This document shows positions 33,836-42,314 of a stretch of 64,000 bases of DNA, piece after piece. Positions within the stretch are counted from its first letter, which is position 1. Every line of letters starts with the position of its first letter. The notes beneath the pieces were generated by a model. The model made no database searches, had not been told where the DNA came from, and saw only the letters and a program-made list of their open reading frames with translations. The stretch is from Nocardia alba NBRC 108234 (lineage in GTDB: Bacteria > Actinomycetota > Actinomycetes > Mycobacteriales > Mycobacteriaceae). Position numbers and translations under genes: made by a program. The DNA lies in the NCBI RefSeq assembly GCF_001612665.1, contig NZ_BDAX01000004.1, positions 124,001 to 188,000 on the forward strand. The letters run 5' to 3'.

Positions 33836-35065
33836 GTGACCAGTACGAACATCCCCGCGGGATTCGATTTCACCGATCCCGATCTGCTCGCCACCCGATT
33901 GCCGATCGAGGAGTTCGCGCAGTTGCGGCGCACCGCACCGGTCTGGTGGTGCGCGCAGCCCGACCGCGCCAGCGGGTTCGACGACGGCGGGTACTGGGTG
34001 GTGTCCACGCTGGCCGACATCAAGGAGATATCGAAGAATCCGGAGGACTTCTCCTCACACGAGAACACCGCGATCATCCGCTTCAACGAGGAGACCACGC
34101 GCGAGCAGATCGACATGCTCGGCAATATGCTCATGCTGAACCTTGATCCGCCGCAGCACACCAAGATCCGGCGGATCGTGTCGAAGGGCTTCACCCCGCG
34201 TGCGGTGGAGAACCTGCGGGCCGCGCTCACCGAGCGGGCCGAGCGGATCGTCTGGGAGGCCAAGAAGTCCGGTCGCGGCGACTTCGTCGAGCAGATTGCG
34301 TGCGAGCTGCCGCTGCAGGCCATCGCCGAGCTGATCGGCGTGCCGCAGCAGGACCGGATGAAGCTGTTCGACTGGACCAATCAGATGATCTCCTACGACG
34401 ATCCGGAGTTCGAGGGCAATCATCACACCGCGACCGCCGAGGTGATGGGCTACGCCTGGAACATGGCCGAACAACGGCGCGGCTGCCCCGCCTCCGACAT
34501 CGTCACCCAGCTGGTCAACGCCGATGTCGACGGTGAGCACCTCGGTTCGGACGAGTTCGCGTTCTTCGTCATCCTGCTCGCGGTGGCGGGCAACGAGACC
34601 ACCCGCAATTCGATCACCCACGGCATGAAGGCCTTCGTCGACAACCCGGACCAATGGGAGCTCTACAAGCAGCAGCGCCCGCGCACCGCGCCGGACGAGA
34701 TCGTGCGCTGGGCGACACCGGTGACCGCGTTCCAGCGCACCGCGACGCGCGACCTGGAACTGGGCGGGCAGCAGATCAGGAAGGGCCAGCGAATCGGATT
34801 GTTCTACAGCTCGGCCAATTTCGACGAGACCGCGTTCGCCGACCCGTTCAGGTTCGACGTCCTGCGCGATCCCAATCCGCACGTCGGCTTCGGCGGCACC
34901 GGAACCCACTACTGTGTCGGCGCGAATCTCGCCCGCCTGGAGATCGACCTGATGTTCAATGCCATTGCCGACGCGATGCCGAACCTGCGCCAGGTCTCGG
35001 ACCCGGTCCGGCTGCGCAGCGGCTGGCTCAACGGCATCAAGCGGTGGGAAGTCGAATACGCTTGA
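33836..35065 (+). CDS. Cytochrome P450, CYP125-like steroid C26-monooxygenase
   Basis: A 409-residue soluble P450. The heme Cys is Cys360 in FGGTGTHYCVGANLAR; AGNETTRNSITHGM is the I-helix oxygen groove and EIVRWATPV the ExxR region. PAGFDFTDPDL, MLNLDPPQHTKIRRIVSKGF, PVTAFQRTA and RLRSGWLNGIKRW are close to my recollection of M. tuberculosis CYP125A1, which oxidises the cholesterol or cholest-4-en-3-one side chain. GTG 33836 has AAGGAG six nt upstream. No other sterol genes lie nearby, and a TetR gene follows 28 nt downstream. Confidence 0.88.
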   Translation: MTSTNIPAGFDFTDPDLLATRLPIEEFAQLRRTAPVWWCAQPDRASGFDDGGYWVVSTLADIKEISKNPEDFSSHENTAIIRFNEETTREQIDMLGNMLMLNLDPPQHTKIRRIVSKGFTPRAVENLRAALTERAERIVWEAKKSGRGDFVEQIACELPLQAIAELIGVPQQDRMKLFDWTNQMISYDDPEFEGNHHTATAEVMGYAWNMAEQRRGCPASDIVTQLVNADVDGEHLGSDEFAFFVILLAVAGNETTRNSITHGMKAFVDNPDQWELYKQQRPRTAPDEIVRWATPVTAFQRTATRDLELGGQQIRKGQRIGLFYSSANFDETAFADPFRFDVLRDPNPHVGFGGTGTHYCVGANLARLEIDLMFNAIADAMPNLRQVSDPVRLRSGWLNGIKRWEVEYA

Positions 35066-35093
35066 ACCGAATCCGGATCGAAGGGGTGGCCGT

Positions 35094-35810
35094 GTGACGG
35101 GCAAGGCGCGTGGCCGGGTACCCGTCGTGACCGAGGCCGATATCCGGCGGGTCACGCGGGCGCTGCTGGCCGAGCACGGCCCCGATTCGGTGACGCTGCG
35201 CGCGATCGCGCGCGAACTCGGCGTCACCGCGCCCGCGCTGTACCGGCACTATTCCTCACGCGAGGAGTTGATCGAGCGGATGCGGGTGGAGTTCTGCGCT
35301 GATCTGGCCGAGTACCTCTCGACCGAGATCGAACCGCTGCCCGACGACGGCGCGGCGCAGTTCCTCGCCATCTGCCGGGGCTTCCGGCACTGGGCGTTGG
35401 CCAACCCGAGGGAATTCACCCTGGTGTTCGCCTCGCCCACCTCCGAGCGGTCGATGATGCACCGATTCGACGAACCCTTCGGGCGGATCTTCCTCGCCGC
35501 GGCGGGCAGGCTGCTGGCGAACTTCGAGATCGCGACCCCGCCGGGCGAGACCATCCCGGCCGCGCTGCGTGAGGACCTCATCGGCTTCCAGACCGAACTG
35601 CTCGCCATGCTGTCGGAGTCGGGACAGAAGTTCCCCGCCGAGAAGCTGGACCTGGGGGTGACGTATCTGATGGTGCAGATCTGGGTTCGACTGTTCGGCC
35701 ACGTCACCCTCGAGGTGTTCGGCAACTATCCGATCCCCCTGGAAGATCCGGAGGTCATGTTCGACGCCATGCTCGCGGATCTGGCTCGCACCACCGGTTT
35801 CGCGGGCTGA
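35094..35810 (+). CDS. TetR-family transcriptional regulator
   Basis: A 238-residue regulator. The N-terminal helix-turn-helix is VTLRAIARELGVTAPALYRHYSS (about residues 34-56), followed by a ligand domain with FRHWALANPREFTLVFAS, which suggests the WHG-type C-terminal domain. GTG 35094 has AAGGGG upstream. It lies 28 nt after the P450 and probably represses that gene through the inverted repeat at 33724-33750; the ligand is unknown. Confidence 0.88.
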   Translation: MTGKARGRVPVVTEADIRRVTRALLAEHGPDSVTLRAIARELGVTAPALYRHYSSREELIERMRVEFCADLAEYLSTEIEPLPDDGAAQFLAICRGFRHWALANPREFTLVFASPTSERSMMHRFDEPFGRIFLAAAGRLLANFEIATPPGETIPAALREDLIGFQTELLAMLSESGQKFPAEKLDLGVTYLMVQIWVRLFGHVTLEVFGNYPIPLEDPEVMFDAMLADLARTTGFAG

Positions 35811-35819
35811 GCCCCGCGT

Positions 35820-36491
35820 TCAGGGGAAAGGTGCCGCGGTGGACCAGCTTTCGCCCGCGACGACAACGTGGTCGAGGTAGCGCAGGCCGACCGTGCGGGC
35901 CGCTTGCTGGAGCAGGGTGCTGGCTCGGCGGTCATCGGGGCTGGGGGTCGGGTCGCCGGAGGGGTGGTTGTGGACCACGGCGAAGGCCCGGCCGTCGTGG
36001 CGCAGGACGGTATTGAGGATTTCCCGAACGGGAACGGCGACATGGTCGATGGCGCCCTCGGCGACGAAAGTCCGGTGGCGCAGGCGATTCTGGGTGTCGC
36101 AGACGAGAACGAGCAGTCGCTCCACGCGAGCACCCGCGAAGAGTGGGATCGCCACTGCCGCGATGTCTTCGGGGGTGGTGAGCTGAGGTAGCGCGTCGGT
36201 CGGCGTGCGAGAACGGGTGCCGAGGTGGAAAGCGGCGACGACGGTGGCGGCTTTGGCCGGGCCGATGCCCGCGCGGGCCGCCAGCTCTTCCGGACGCGCG
36301 CAGGCGAGTTCGGCCAATCCGCCGTAGTCGCCGATCAATCGGGCGGCGACCTCCAATGCGGAGCGACCACGAGTGCCCTGGCCGAGCAGCAAAGCCAGTA
36401 GCTCACCGTCGCTGAGCGCGTGCGGGCCGAGCGACAGCAAGCGCTCGCGCGGGCGTTGGGCGAGCGGCAAACTCGCGATCGGAACCGACAT
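35820..36491 (-). CDS. radC: RadC-family JAB-domain protein
   Basis: A 223-residue protein: a helix-hairpin-helix-like N-terminal domain (ALSDGELLALLLGQGT, ELAARAGIGPAKAATVVAAF) and a C-terminal RadC/JAB domain with the full metalloprotease-type motif His174-x-His176 and Asp187 (HNHPSGDPTPSPDD). Despite the name, a repair role for RadC is not well established. It converges with the TetR gene. Confidence 0.92.
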   Translation of the reverse strand: MSVPIASLPLAQRPRERLLSLGPHALSDGELLALLLGQGTRGRSALEVAARLIGDYGGLAELACARPEELAARAGIGPAKAATVVAAFHLGTRSRTPTDALPQLTTPEDIAAVAIPLFAGARVERLLVLVCDTQNRLRHRTFVAEGAIDHVAVPVREILNTVLRHDGRAFAVVHNHPSGDPTPSPDDRRASTLLQQAARTVGLRYLDHVVVAGESWSTAAPFP

Positions 36492-36605
36492 CGTTTCCCC
36501 CTGCGGATCGGTGACTGCTGTCGATGATCGCAGGGGGTACCGACAAGTCCGGGCTACCCCTCAGTCACCGTGTCGGTGACGAAACCCGAACCTGAATCCA
36601 TCCCG

Positions 36606-36788
36606 TCAGGCGGGCTCCGCGCTGAAGACCGAATCGGCCATCAAACGTTCCAGATTGCGGAGCTGACGCTCGTGCACCACGATGCGACGCAGCGCCTCGT
36701 TGACGGTGGCGTTGCTATCGGCGGTGCCCATGATGTCGGCGGCGGCGGCCAGCAGACGCTGATCGAGATCTATTCGCAGGGTGCGCAC
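36606..36788 (-). CDS. VapB-type antitoxin-like protein (orphan)
   Basis: A 60-residue protein of the DUF2191/VapB type: RTLRIDLDQRLLAAAADIMG forms the ribbon-helix-helix DNA-binding part and TVNEALRRIVVHERQL the second helix. GTG 36788 has GAGGAGG four nt upstream. A VapC toxin would be expected directly downstream, but the next gene on this strand is radC, so it is either a lone antitoxin or a regulator left after toxin loss. Confidence 0.75.
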   Translation of the reverse strand: MRTLRIDLDQRLLAAAADIMGTADSNATVNEALRRIVVHERQLRNLERLMADSVFSAEPA

Positions 36789-36963
36789 GCATCCTCCTCT
36801 TCTTCGACCGCAATCTTGCGCGATGGCCGCTCGGCTCGTCCGCTAATTCACCGCGTCGTTACCGAAACCATGTGTTCGCAAGTCCGCACACCGGGGGATG
36901 ACATCGGTCAGCAAGCACCGAGAAAACACTGTTCATCGCCGGAATTCACCGGTAGCCATCCCC

Positions 36964-36988
36964 GCAACTGCGCAGTTTGCGTAGTTGC
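36964..36988. promoter_or_regulatory. Nested palindrome upstream of phenylalanine hydroxylase
   Basis: AACTGCGCAGTT (36966-36977) is a perfect 12-bp palindrome, and GCAACT (36964-36969) also pairs with AGTTGC (36983-36988). It ends 46 nt before the start. Size and position suit a regulator that senses aromatic amino acids, but no regulator gene is adjacent. Confidence 0.5.
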
Positions 36989-37034
36989 GCGCGTCGTTGT
37001 TGTCGAGACGGCACGGCGGTGCTTGCCTGGAGTC

Positions 37035-37931
37035 ATGTTCACCGAGGCCAAGCTCTACTCGCCGGTGACGCGCGAGCGTGACGGCGACGTGACGGTGCAC
37101 CTGAGCGATGACCACCCCGGCAGCCGCGACGAGCACTACCGCGCGCGCCGCAACGCCATCGCCGCCATCGCGCTCGACTACTCCCCCGGCGCCCCCGTAC
37201 CCCACATCGACTACACCGACGACGAACAGCGGGTATGGCGGATCGCCTCGACGGAGCTGGCCCGCAAACACGAGATCTACGCCTGCCGCGCGATCAGGCA
37301 GGCAGCGGGCAACCTCGCCCTCCCCAGCGATCACATTCCGCAACTCGACGAGGTGTCACGGCTGCTGACCCCCCTCACCGGCTTCCGCTACGTGCCCGCC
37401 GCCGGCCTCGTTCCACTACGCGAGTTCTTCGGTTCCTTCGCCGAGCGCACCTTCCACTCCACCCAGTACATCCGCCACCACCGCGCCCCGCTGTACACCC
37501 CGGAACCCGACGCGATCCACGAGATCATCGGCCACGCCAGCCAGCTCGCCGACCCGCGTTTCGCCGCACTGTACGAGACGGTCGGCACCGCGGTGGCGCG
37601 GCTGGAAACCGACAGCGCGCTGAAGTTCCTCGCCGATGTCTTCTGGTTCTCGCTCGAGTTCGGCGTGGTCCGGGAGAACGGCGAAATCCGCTGCTACGGA
37701 GCCGGACTGCTGTCCTCCTATGGCGAGATCGACGAATTCCGACAGGCGCGATTACATCCGCTCGATGTCGCGGTGATGGGCACCATCGCCTACGACATCA
37801 CTCATTACCAGCCGGTACTGTTCTGTGCGGATTCGGTGGATCAGATCGTCGGCGTGCTCGGCGAATTCTTCGCGACCATGACCGACGAGACACCGGCCGA
37901 GCTCGGCCTTCGCGCCCAGCCCGTCTCGTAG
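37035..37931 (+). CDS. phhA: Phenylalanine 4-monooxygenase
   Basis: A 298-residue pterin-dependent aromatic amino acid hydroxylase forming tyrosine from phenylalanine. The iron ligands are His162 and His167 in IHEIIGHASQL and Glu208 in FSLEFGVV; the 41-residue spacing from His167 matches bacterial phenylalanine hydroxylases. FHSTQYIRHHRAPLYTPEPD is the pterin/substrate region. There is no regulatory ACT domain, as usual in bacteria. ATG 37035 is taken since the family N-terminus follows; the frame extends far upstream without homology. No pterin dehydratase gene is seen nearby. Confidence 0.92.
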   Translation: MFTEAKLYSPVTRERDGDVTVHLSDDHPGSRDEHYRARRNAIAAIALDYSPGAPVPHIDYTDDEQRVWRIASTELARKHEIYACRAIRQAAGNLALPSDHIPQLDEVSRLLTPLTGFRYVPAAGLVPLREFFGSFAERTFHSTQYIRHHRAPLYTPEPDAIHEIIGHASQLADPRFAALYETVGTAVARLETDSALKFLADVFWFSLEFGVVRENGEIRCYGAGLLSSYGEIDEFRQARLHPLDVAVMGTIAYDITHYQPVLFCADSVDQIVGVLGEFFATMTDETPAELGLRAQPVS

Positions 37932-38072
37932 CTATCTTTCGAAATCGTTGCTACAGAACACAGTTCGACATTCCGCGTTTCTCACTTATTGGGACCCGGC
38001 ACGCGCGGCCGTTGCTCGGCTGTTACCTTCGACCCGTTCTTCGAGCTTTTGAAAGGGTCGGGTAGACCGAAA

Positions 38073-38759
38073 ATGACTGTGGACGCGACAGATACGCAGG
38101 CCGAGCAGAACCCGGAACCGGAAGCACCCCTGTGGCTACAGGGCCGGGAAGCCGTGATCGCCGCCGCGACGCCGGAGCAATGGCGTGGCGACGTTCCCGA
38201 CTATCACCTGAGCCACGAGGTGATCCCGCGCGAGCGCAGCGTCGAGCACGCGCCCGGTTCGCTGGAGGCGATCGTCGAGGACCTGGTGAAGGTCTTCGAG
38301 ATGGAGGTCTCGCACAAGGCCGACCCCGCGACCTGGCTGTCGGTGGTGGCCGAACACTACCGGGGCCGGGTCAACGGCGGGACGTGGCAGGACGCCGAGG
38401 AGTTCGCTCGGATCGGCAGCTACAACATCCTGATCGGCGACAACCCCTACTACGAATCCGCGAACGAGACCTTCGAGTCCTCGCACCACATCTTCCACAC
38501 CGCCTTCCCCGGCGGGTTCTTCTGGGAGGTTCAGGAAGTGCTGTCGGGCCCGCCCACGGTGAGCTTCCGCTGGCGGCACTGGGGCAAGTTCGAGGGCGAG
38601 TACAAGGGCCACCAGCCCACCGGTGAGCGGATCGAGATGTTCGGTGTGACCATCGCGCGGGTCAGCGAGGATCTGCGCATCCTCGAGCTGGAGCACTTCT
38701 ACGACAACAACCAGCTGCTCGGCCCGCTGGCCCACGGCTGCCCGGTGCAGCGCTCCTGA
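38073..38759 (+). CDS. SnoaL-like (NTF2-fold) polyketide-cyclase family protein
   Basis: A 228-residue soluble protein with a SnoaL/NTF2-like alpha+beta cone. FRWRHWGKFEGEYKGHQPTG followed by IEMFGVTIARV is the typical end of the SnoaL ester-cyclase group, as is HHIFHTAFPG. Members cyclise polyketides, hydrolyse small molecules or are of unknown role; no polyketide synthase is present in this window. ATG 38073 begins MTVDATDT. Confidence 0.75.
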   Translation: MTVDATDTQAEQNPEPEAPLWLQGREAVIAAATPEQWRGDVPDYHLSHEVIPRERSVEHAPGSLEAIVEDLVKVFEMEVSHKADPATWLSVVAEHYRGRVNGGTWQDAEEFARIGSYNILIGDNPYYESANETFESSHHIFHTAFPGGFFWEVQEVLSGPPTVSFRWRHWGKFEGEYKGHQPTGERIEMFGVTIARVSEDLRILELEHFYDNNQLLGPLAHGCPVQRS

Positions 38760-38765
38760 GGTGAC

Positions 38766-39359
38766 TCAGCGCCCTTCGGCGGTTGCGTCGAAGGGCATCC
38801 CGGCGGCGAGGAAATCCAAGATCTCGCCGATGTTCTCGCTGGTGATCGGCGTGCGGTTCGCGGTGGCGAGCAGCGCGCCGACCATCGCGCCCGCGGCCGC
38901 GCGCACCTCGAAGTCGTCGGCGGGGCGGCCGAGATACTCAGCCATCAGTTGACTGCCGAGGTCGATATTGCGCTGGAACTCCAGCCCGACGGCCGACCGT
39001 AGCTCGGGCACATGAGTGAGCAGCGCTTGCCGTTCCTCTTCGAACGCGGCGTCGGCGGGCGACAACGCCGCGAACACCTCGATGGTCGCCGCGCGCAGAA
39101 CCACGAACGGGTGCAGTCCGCGCGGTTGCGCCGCGATGGCCTCGTACAGGAGTGCGTCCAGGTCGTCGGCGACGACCAACTGTTCCTTGGTCGGGAAATA
39201 GCGGAAGAAGGTACTCGGCGAGACGTCGGCGGCCGCGGCGATCTGTTCGATCGTCGTCGCGTTGTAGCCCTGTTCGCGAAACAGCGCGAACGCCTCGACC
39301 CTGATCCTGCGACGGGTCCGCTCCTTCTTCCGCTCCCGGAGCGACATCTCAGGCTGCAT
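38766..39359 (-). CDS. TetR-family regulator of the adjacent MFS pump
   Basis: A 197-residue TetR protein. The HTH is ATTIEQIAAAADVSPSTFFRYFPTK, and the start region RERKKERTRRRIRVEAFALF is typical. ATG 39359 overlaps the end of the MFS gene; ATG 39347, right after the MFS stop, is the alternative. It is co-directional with and downstream of the pump, so pump and regulator are probably one transcript controlled at 40881-40904. Confidence 0.88.
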   Translation of the reverse strand: MQPEMSLRERKKERTRRRIRVEAFALFREQGYNATTIEQIAAAADVSPSTFFRYFPTKEQLVVADDLDALLYEAIAAQPRGLHPFVVLRAATIEVFAALSPADAAFEEERQALLTHVPELRSAVGLEFQRNIDLGSQLMAEYLGRPADDFEVRAAAGAMVGALLATANRTPITSENIGEILDFLAAGMPFDATAEGR

Positions 39360-40863
39360 GCACCGATTCTGCCGCATGCGGTGCGTCGTCGGCACCGCCC
39401 GCCCGCAGCCGCACGAACAACGCGGCCGCGATCGCCGACGCCAGGCACAGCGCCGCGCACACCCACAGCATGACGTCCATCCCGGTAACGAACGCCTGCT
39501 GCACCTGAGCGAGCATCGCCGCGTCCTGCGCGTGCCGGGCCACCGCGACACCGGCGGCGATCCCGTCGGAGATCGGTTCCCGGTTCAGCTCCCCGAGATC
39601 CCCGCGATACGCGGTGACGAGCACACTGCCGAGCACCGCCACCCCGATCGTGCCGCCTGCCTGGCGCAGCGCCTGCATCAGCGCCGAGCCCGAACCCGCC
39701 CGTTCGGCCGCGAGGTCACCCATCGCCAGGCCCATCGCGGTCGGCATCACCAGTCCCATGCCCGCGCCGAGAACGGTGATCCACAACGCGGTGAGGCCGT
39801 AGCCACTGTCGACCCGGGTGAGCGCGCCGAGCGTGGTCCCCGCGGCGAGCACGAGGAACCCGGCCACCAGCACAACCCGTGCGCCCAGGCGCGGCAACAG
39901 CCGGTCGACCACTCTGCTGCCCACGATCAGGCCGCCGATCATCGGCAACAACCGCAGTCCACTGCCGAGCGCGTCCACGCCGAGCACCGCCTGGAAATAC
40001 TGCGGCACGGTGAAGAACATGCCGAACATCGCGAAGTTGACCAGAATGAGAAACGCTGTTCCCCAACAGAATCTCGCGGATCGGAAGAGGCCGAGGTCGA
40101 TCAGCGGATGAGGGGCGCGACGCTGCCACCACAGGAACCCGGCCGATGTCGCGACGGCGGCGGCGATGATCGCCCAGGACGTGCTGTCACTCCAGCCCTT
40201 CTCCCCGATTCGAATGAAGCCGTACGTCAGTCCGAGCATTCCGACCGCCGAGGCGATCGCACCGGGAACATCGACCGGAAAGCGGTTGTCGGCGCGCGAC
40301 TCCGGGACGAGCAGCGCAACGGCCAGCGCCCCGACGATCACCATCGGCACATTGAGCAGGAACACCGATCCCCACCAGAAATGGTTGAGCAGCCAGCCGC
40401 CGACGATCGGTCCGAGCGGCAGTCCGATCGCCGTCGAGGTGATCCAGATCGTCAGCGCGCGCTGCCGTTGCGCCGGATCGGGAAACAGCACCGGCAGCAC
40501 GGCCATCGACAGCGGCATCGTCGCGGCCGCGGCGATGCCGAGGACAGCGCGCGCGGCGATGAGGACCGCCGACGAGTCGGCGAACGCGCAGGCGATCGAC
40601 GAGAGACCGAACAGCACGAGAGCGCCGAGCAGGAATCGCTTACGACCGTATCGGTCGCCGAGCGCGCCCGCGGGCAGCATGAAGGCGGCGAGGGCAAGGG
40701 TGTACGCGCCGCTGAACCATTGCAGCGCACCGGTATTCGCGTGAAGGTCGACCGCCAGGGTCGGTAGCGCGACGGTGAGCACGGTGACGTCGAGTCCGAT
40801 GGTGAGCATCGCCACGGCGAGCGCGCCGAGCGCGAGCCAGCGGCGGGCGTCTTCTGTCCGCAT
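39349..40863 (-). CDS. MFS drug transporter, DHA2 (14-TMS) family
   Basis: A 504-residue integral membrane protein. WLALGALAVAMLTIGLDVTVLTVALPTL is the characteristic first helix with motif C-like residues further on, and GDRYGRKRFLLGALVLFG is MFS motif A. Length and hydrophobic profile fit 14 helices, as in EmrB/QacA-type proton-driven drug exporters; substrates unknown. ATG 40863 has GGAGGAG directly upstream. Its stop overlaps the TetR start. Confidence 0.9.
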   Translation of the reverse strand: MRTEDARRWLALGALAVAMLTIGLDVTVLTVALPTLAVDLHANTGALQWFSGAYTLALAAFMLPAGALGDRYGRKRFLLGALVLFGLSSIACAFADSSAVLIAARAVLGIAAAATMPLSMAVLPVLFPDPAQRQRALTIWITSTAIGLPLGPIVGGWLLNHFWWGSVFLLNVPMVIVGALAVALLVPESRADNRFPVDVPGAIASAVGMLGLTYGFIRIGEKGWSDSTSWAIIAAAVATSAGFLWWQRRAPHPLIDLGLFRSARFCWGTAFLILVNFAMFGMFFTVPQYFQAVLGVDALGSGLRLLPMIGGLIVGSRVVDRLLPRLGARVVLVAGFLVLAAGTTLGALTRVDSGYGLTALWITVLGAGMGLVMPTAMGLAMGDLAAERAGSGSALMQALRQAGGTIGVAVLGSVLVTAYRGDLGELNREPISDGIAAGVAVARHAQDAAMLAQVQQAFVTGMDVMLWVCAALCLASAIAAALFVRLRAGGADDAPHAAESVHAA

Positions 40864-40880
40864 TTCTCCTCCGATATGAT

Positions 40881-40904
40881 AGTTACTACCTTTTGATAGT
40901 AGCT
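40881..40904. promoter_or_regulatory. Operator-like inverted repeat upstream of the MFS gene
   Basis: AGTTACTA (40881-40888) and TAGTAGCT (40897-40904) match in 7 of 8 positions as inverted arms, 8 nt apart, 18 nt before the MFS start. GATAGT also occurs twice at 17-nt spacing (40878 and 40895). Likely target of the pump's TetR. Confidence 0.65.
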
Positions 40905-41003
40905 CTCATTTGATGGTTGATGTCAATACCTCGTCGATAGTCGGGCCTGTCGGCGCGTGGACCGGCGAACGCGCCACCGCGGCGACTATTAGGCTGCGAG
41001 GCG

Positions 41004-42305
41004 ATGAGAATTCGTGAAGTCGGCCTGCGCGCCGCATGCTTTCTCGGCGCTGCCGTCGCTGTCACCGCTCTCGCAGGCGCTCCCGCGGTCGCCGTCCCCG
41101 CCACCGACCGGCCACCGGTCAGCGGCCCGACGACCACACCCCCGTTCACCACCCCGAACACCGACGACTGCCCGCAGAAGACACAACCGCCCGCCCCGAT
41201 CGACGAGTCGGAGGTTCCCGAACCCGGCGATCCGACGCCGAGCCCGCTGCCGGTTCCCGCCACCGCCATCGGCGGTCAGCGCATGGGCGAGTGCGGCGTG
41301 CTGCTGCCCGCCGGCGCGCCCCCGCCGCCCGCCGAGATCTCCGCGACGTCCTGGATGGTGTCGGATCTCGACACCGGGCGCGTACTCGCCGCCAAGGATC
41401 CGCACGGCCGCTACCGCCCCGCCAGCACCATCAAGGTCGCTCTCGCCATCGTGGCGCTGCGCAGTCTGGATCTGAACAAGGTCGTGGTCGGCACCCAGGC
41501 CGACGCCGACGTCGACGGCACCAGGGTGGGCATCGGACCCGGCGGGCGCTACACCAATCGCCAGCTCATGCAGGCCCTGATCATGTGCTCGGGCAACGAC
41601 GCCGCCCACGCCATCGCCACCCAACTCGGTGGCGACAAGGCCGCCGTGGCGAAGATGAACGAGGTCGCGAAGACATTGCGCGCGTTGGATACTCGCGCGG
41701 CGACCCCGTCCGGCCTCGACGGCCCCGGCATGAGTACCTCGGCCTACGACCTGTCGGTGCTGTTCCGCGAGGCGATGAGCATCCCATTGTTCGCCGAACT
41801 GATCCACACCGAACAGGTGGACTTCCCCGGCTTCCCGGCCGACCCCAAGATCCCCGGCGACGTGGACCACCCCGGGTTCCCGATCGCCAATGACAACCAG
41901 CTGCTCTACAACTACGCGGGCGCGATCGGCGGCAAGACCGGTTTCACCGACGACGCCCGTCAGACCTTCGTCGCCGCCGCCGAACGCGACGGCCACCGCC
42001 TCGTCGTCACCCTGCTCAAAGCCGACGTGCGCCCGATCCGCCCCTGGGAGCAGGCCGCCCGGCTACTGGACTACGGTTTCACCCTCGACACCGACGCCCG
42101 AGTGGGCAAACTCCCCGAATCAGGCAGCGCGGCAGTACAACCCAGCGTCCCCCTGGCATCGCCCCCACCGCGCGCCGACGGCACCCGAACCGAGCCCGAA
42201 CAACCGGCACACCAGGGCGCCCGCATCGCCACCCTGATCGGCGGCCCCGTGCTGATCCTCGTACTGCTGCTCCTGGCGCGTAAGGCATTGCGCCGCAGGC
42301 CCTGA
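41004..42305 (+). CDS. dacB1: D-alanyl-D-alanine carboxypeptidase (PBP5-type)
   Basis: A 433-residue serine peptidase that trims stem pentapeptides in the wall. A signal peptide covers about residues 1-30, then a Pro-rich linker. Catalytic motifs: Ser141-x-x-Lys144 in ASTIKVAL, Ser196-Gly-Asn198 in CSGNDAAH, and Lys311-Thr-Gly in GGKTGFTDDAR. A C-terminal hydrophobic helix (LIGGPVLILVLLLLA) ending in Arg residues anchors it. It has the position of M. tuberculosis dacB1 and converges with the YihY gene. Confidence 0.94.
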   Translation: MRIREVGLRAACFLGAAVAVTALAGAPAVAVPATDRPPVSGPTTTPPFTTPNTDDCPQKTQPPAPIDESEVPEPGDPTPSPLPVPATAIGGQRMGECGVLLPAGAPPPPAEISATSWMVSDLDTGRVLAAKDPHGRYRPASTIKVALAIVALRSLDLNKVVVGTQADADVDGTRVGIGPGGRYTNRQLMQALIMCSGNDAAHAIATQLGGDKAAVAKMNEVAKTLRALDTRAATPSGLDGPGMSTSAYDLSVLFREAMSIPLFAELIHTEQVDFPGFPADPKIPGDVDHPGFPIANDNQLLYNYAGAIGGKTGFTDDARQTFVAAAERDGHRLVVTLLKADVRPIRPWEQAARLLDYGFTLDTDARVGKLPESGSAAVQPSVPLASPPPRADGTRTEPEQPAHQGARIATLIGGPVLILVLLLLARKALRRRP

Positions 42306-42314
42306 CACCTGGCG

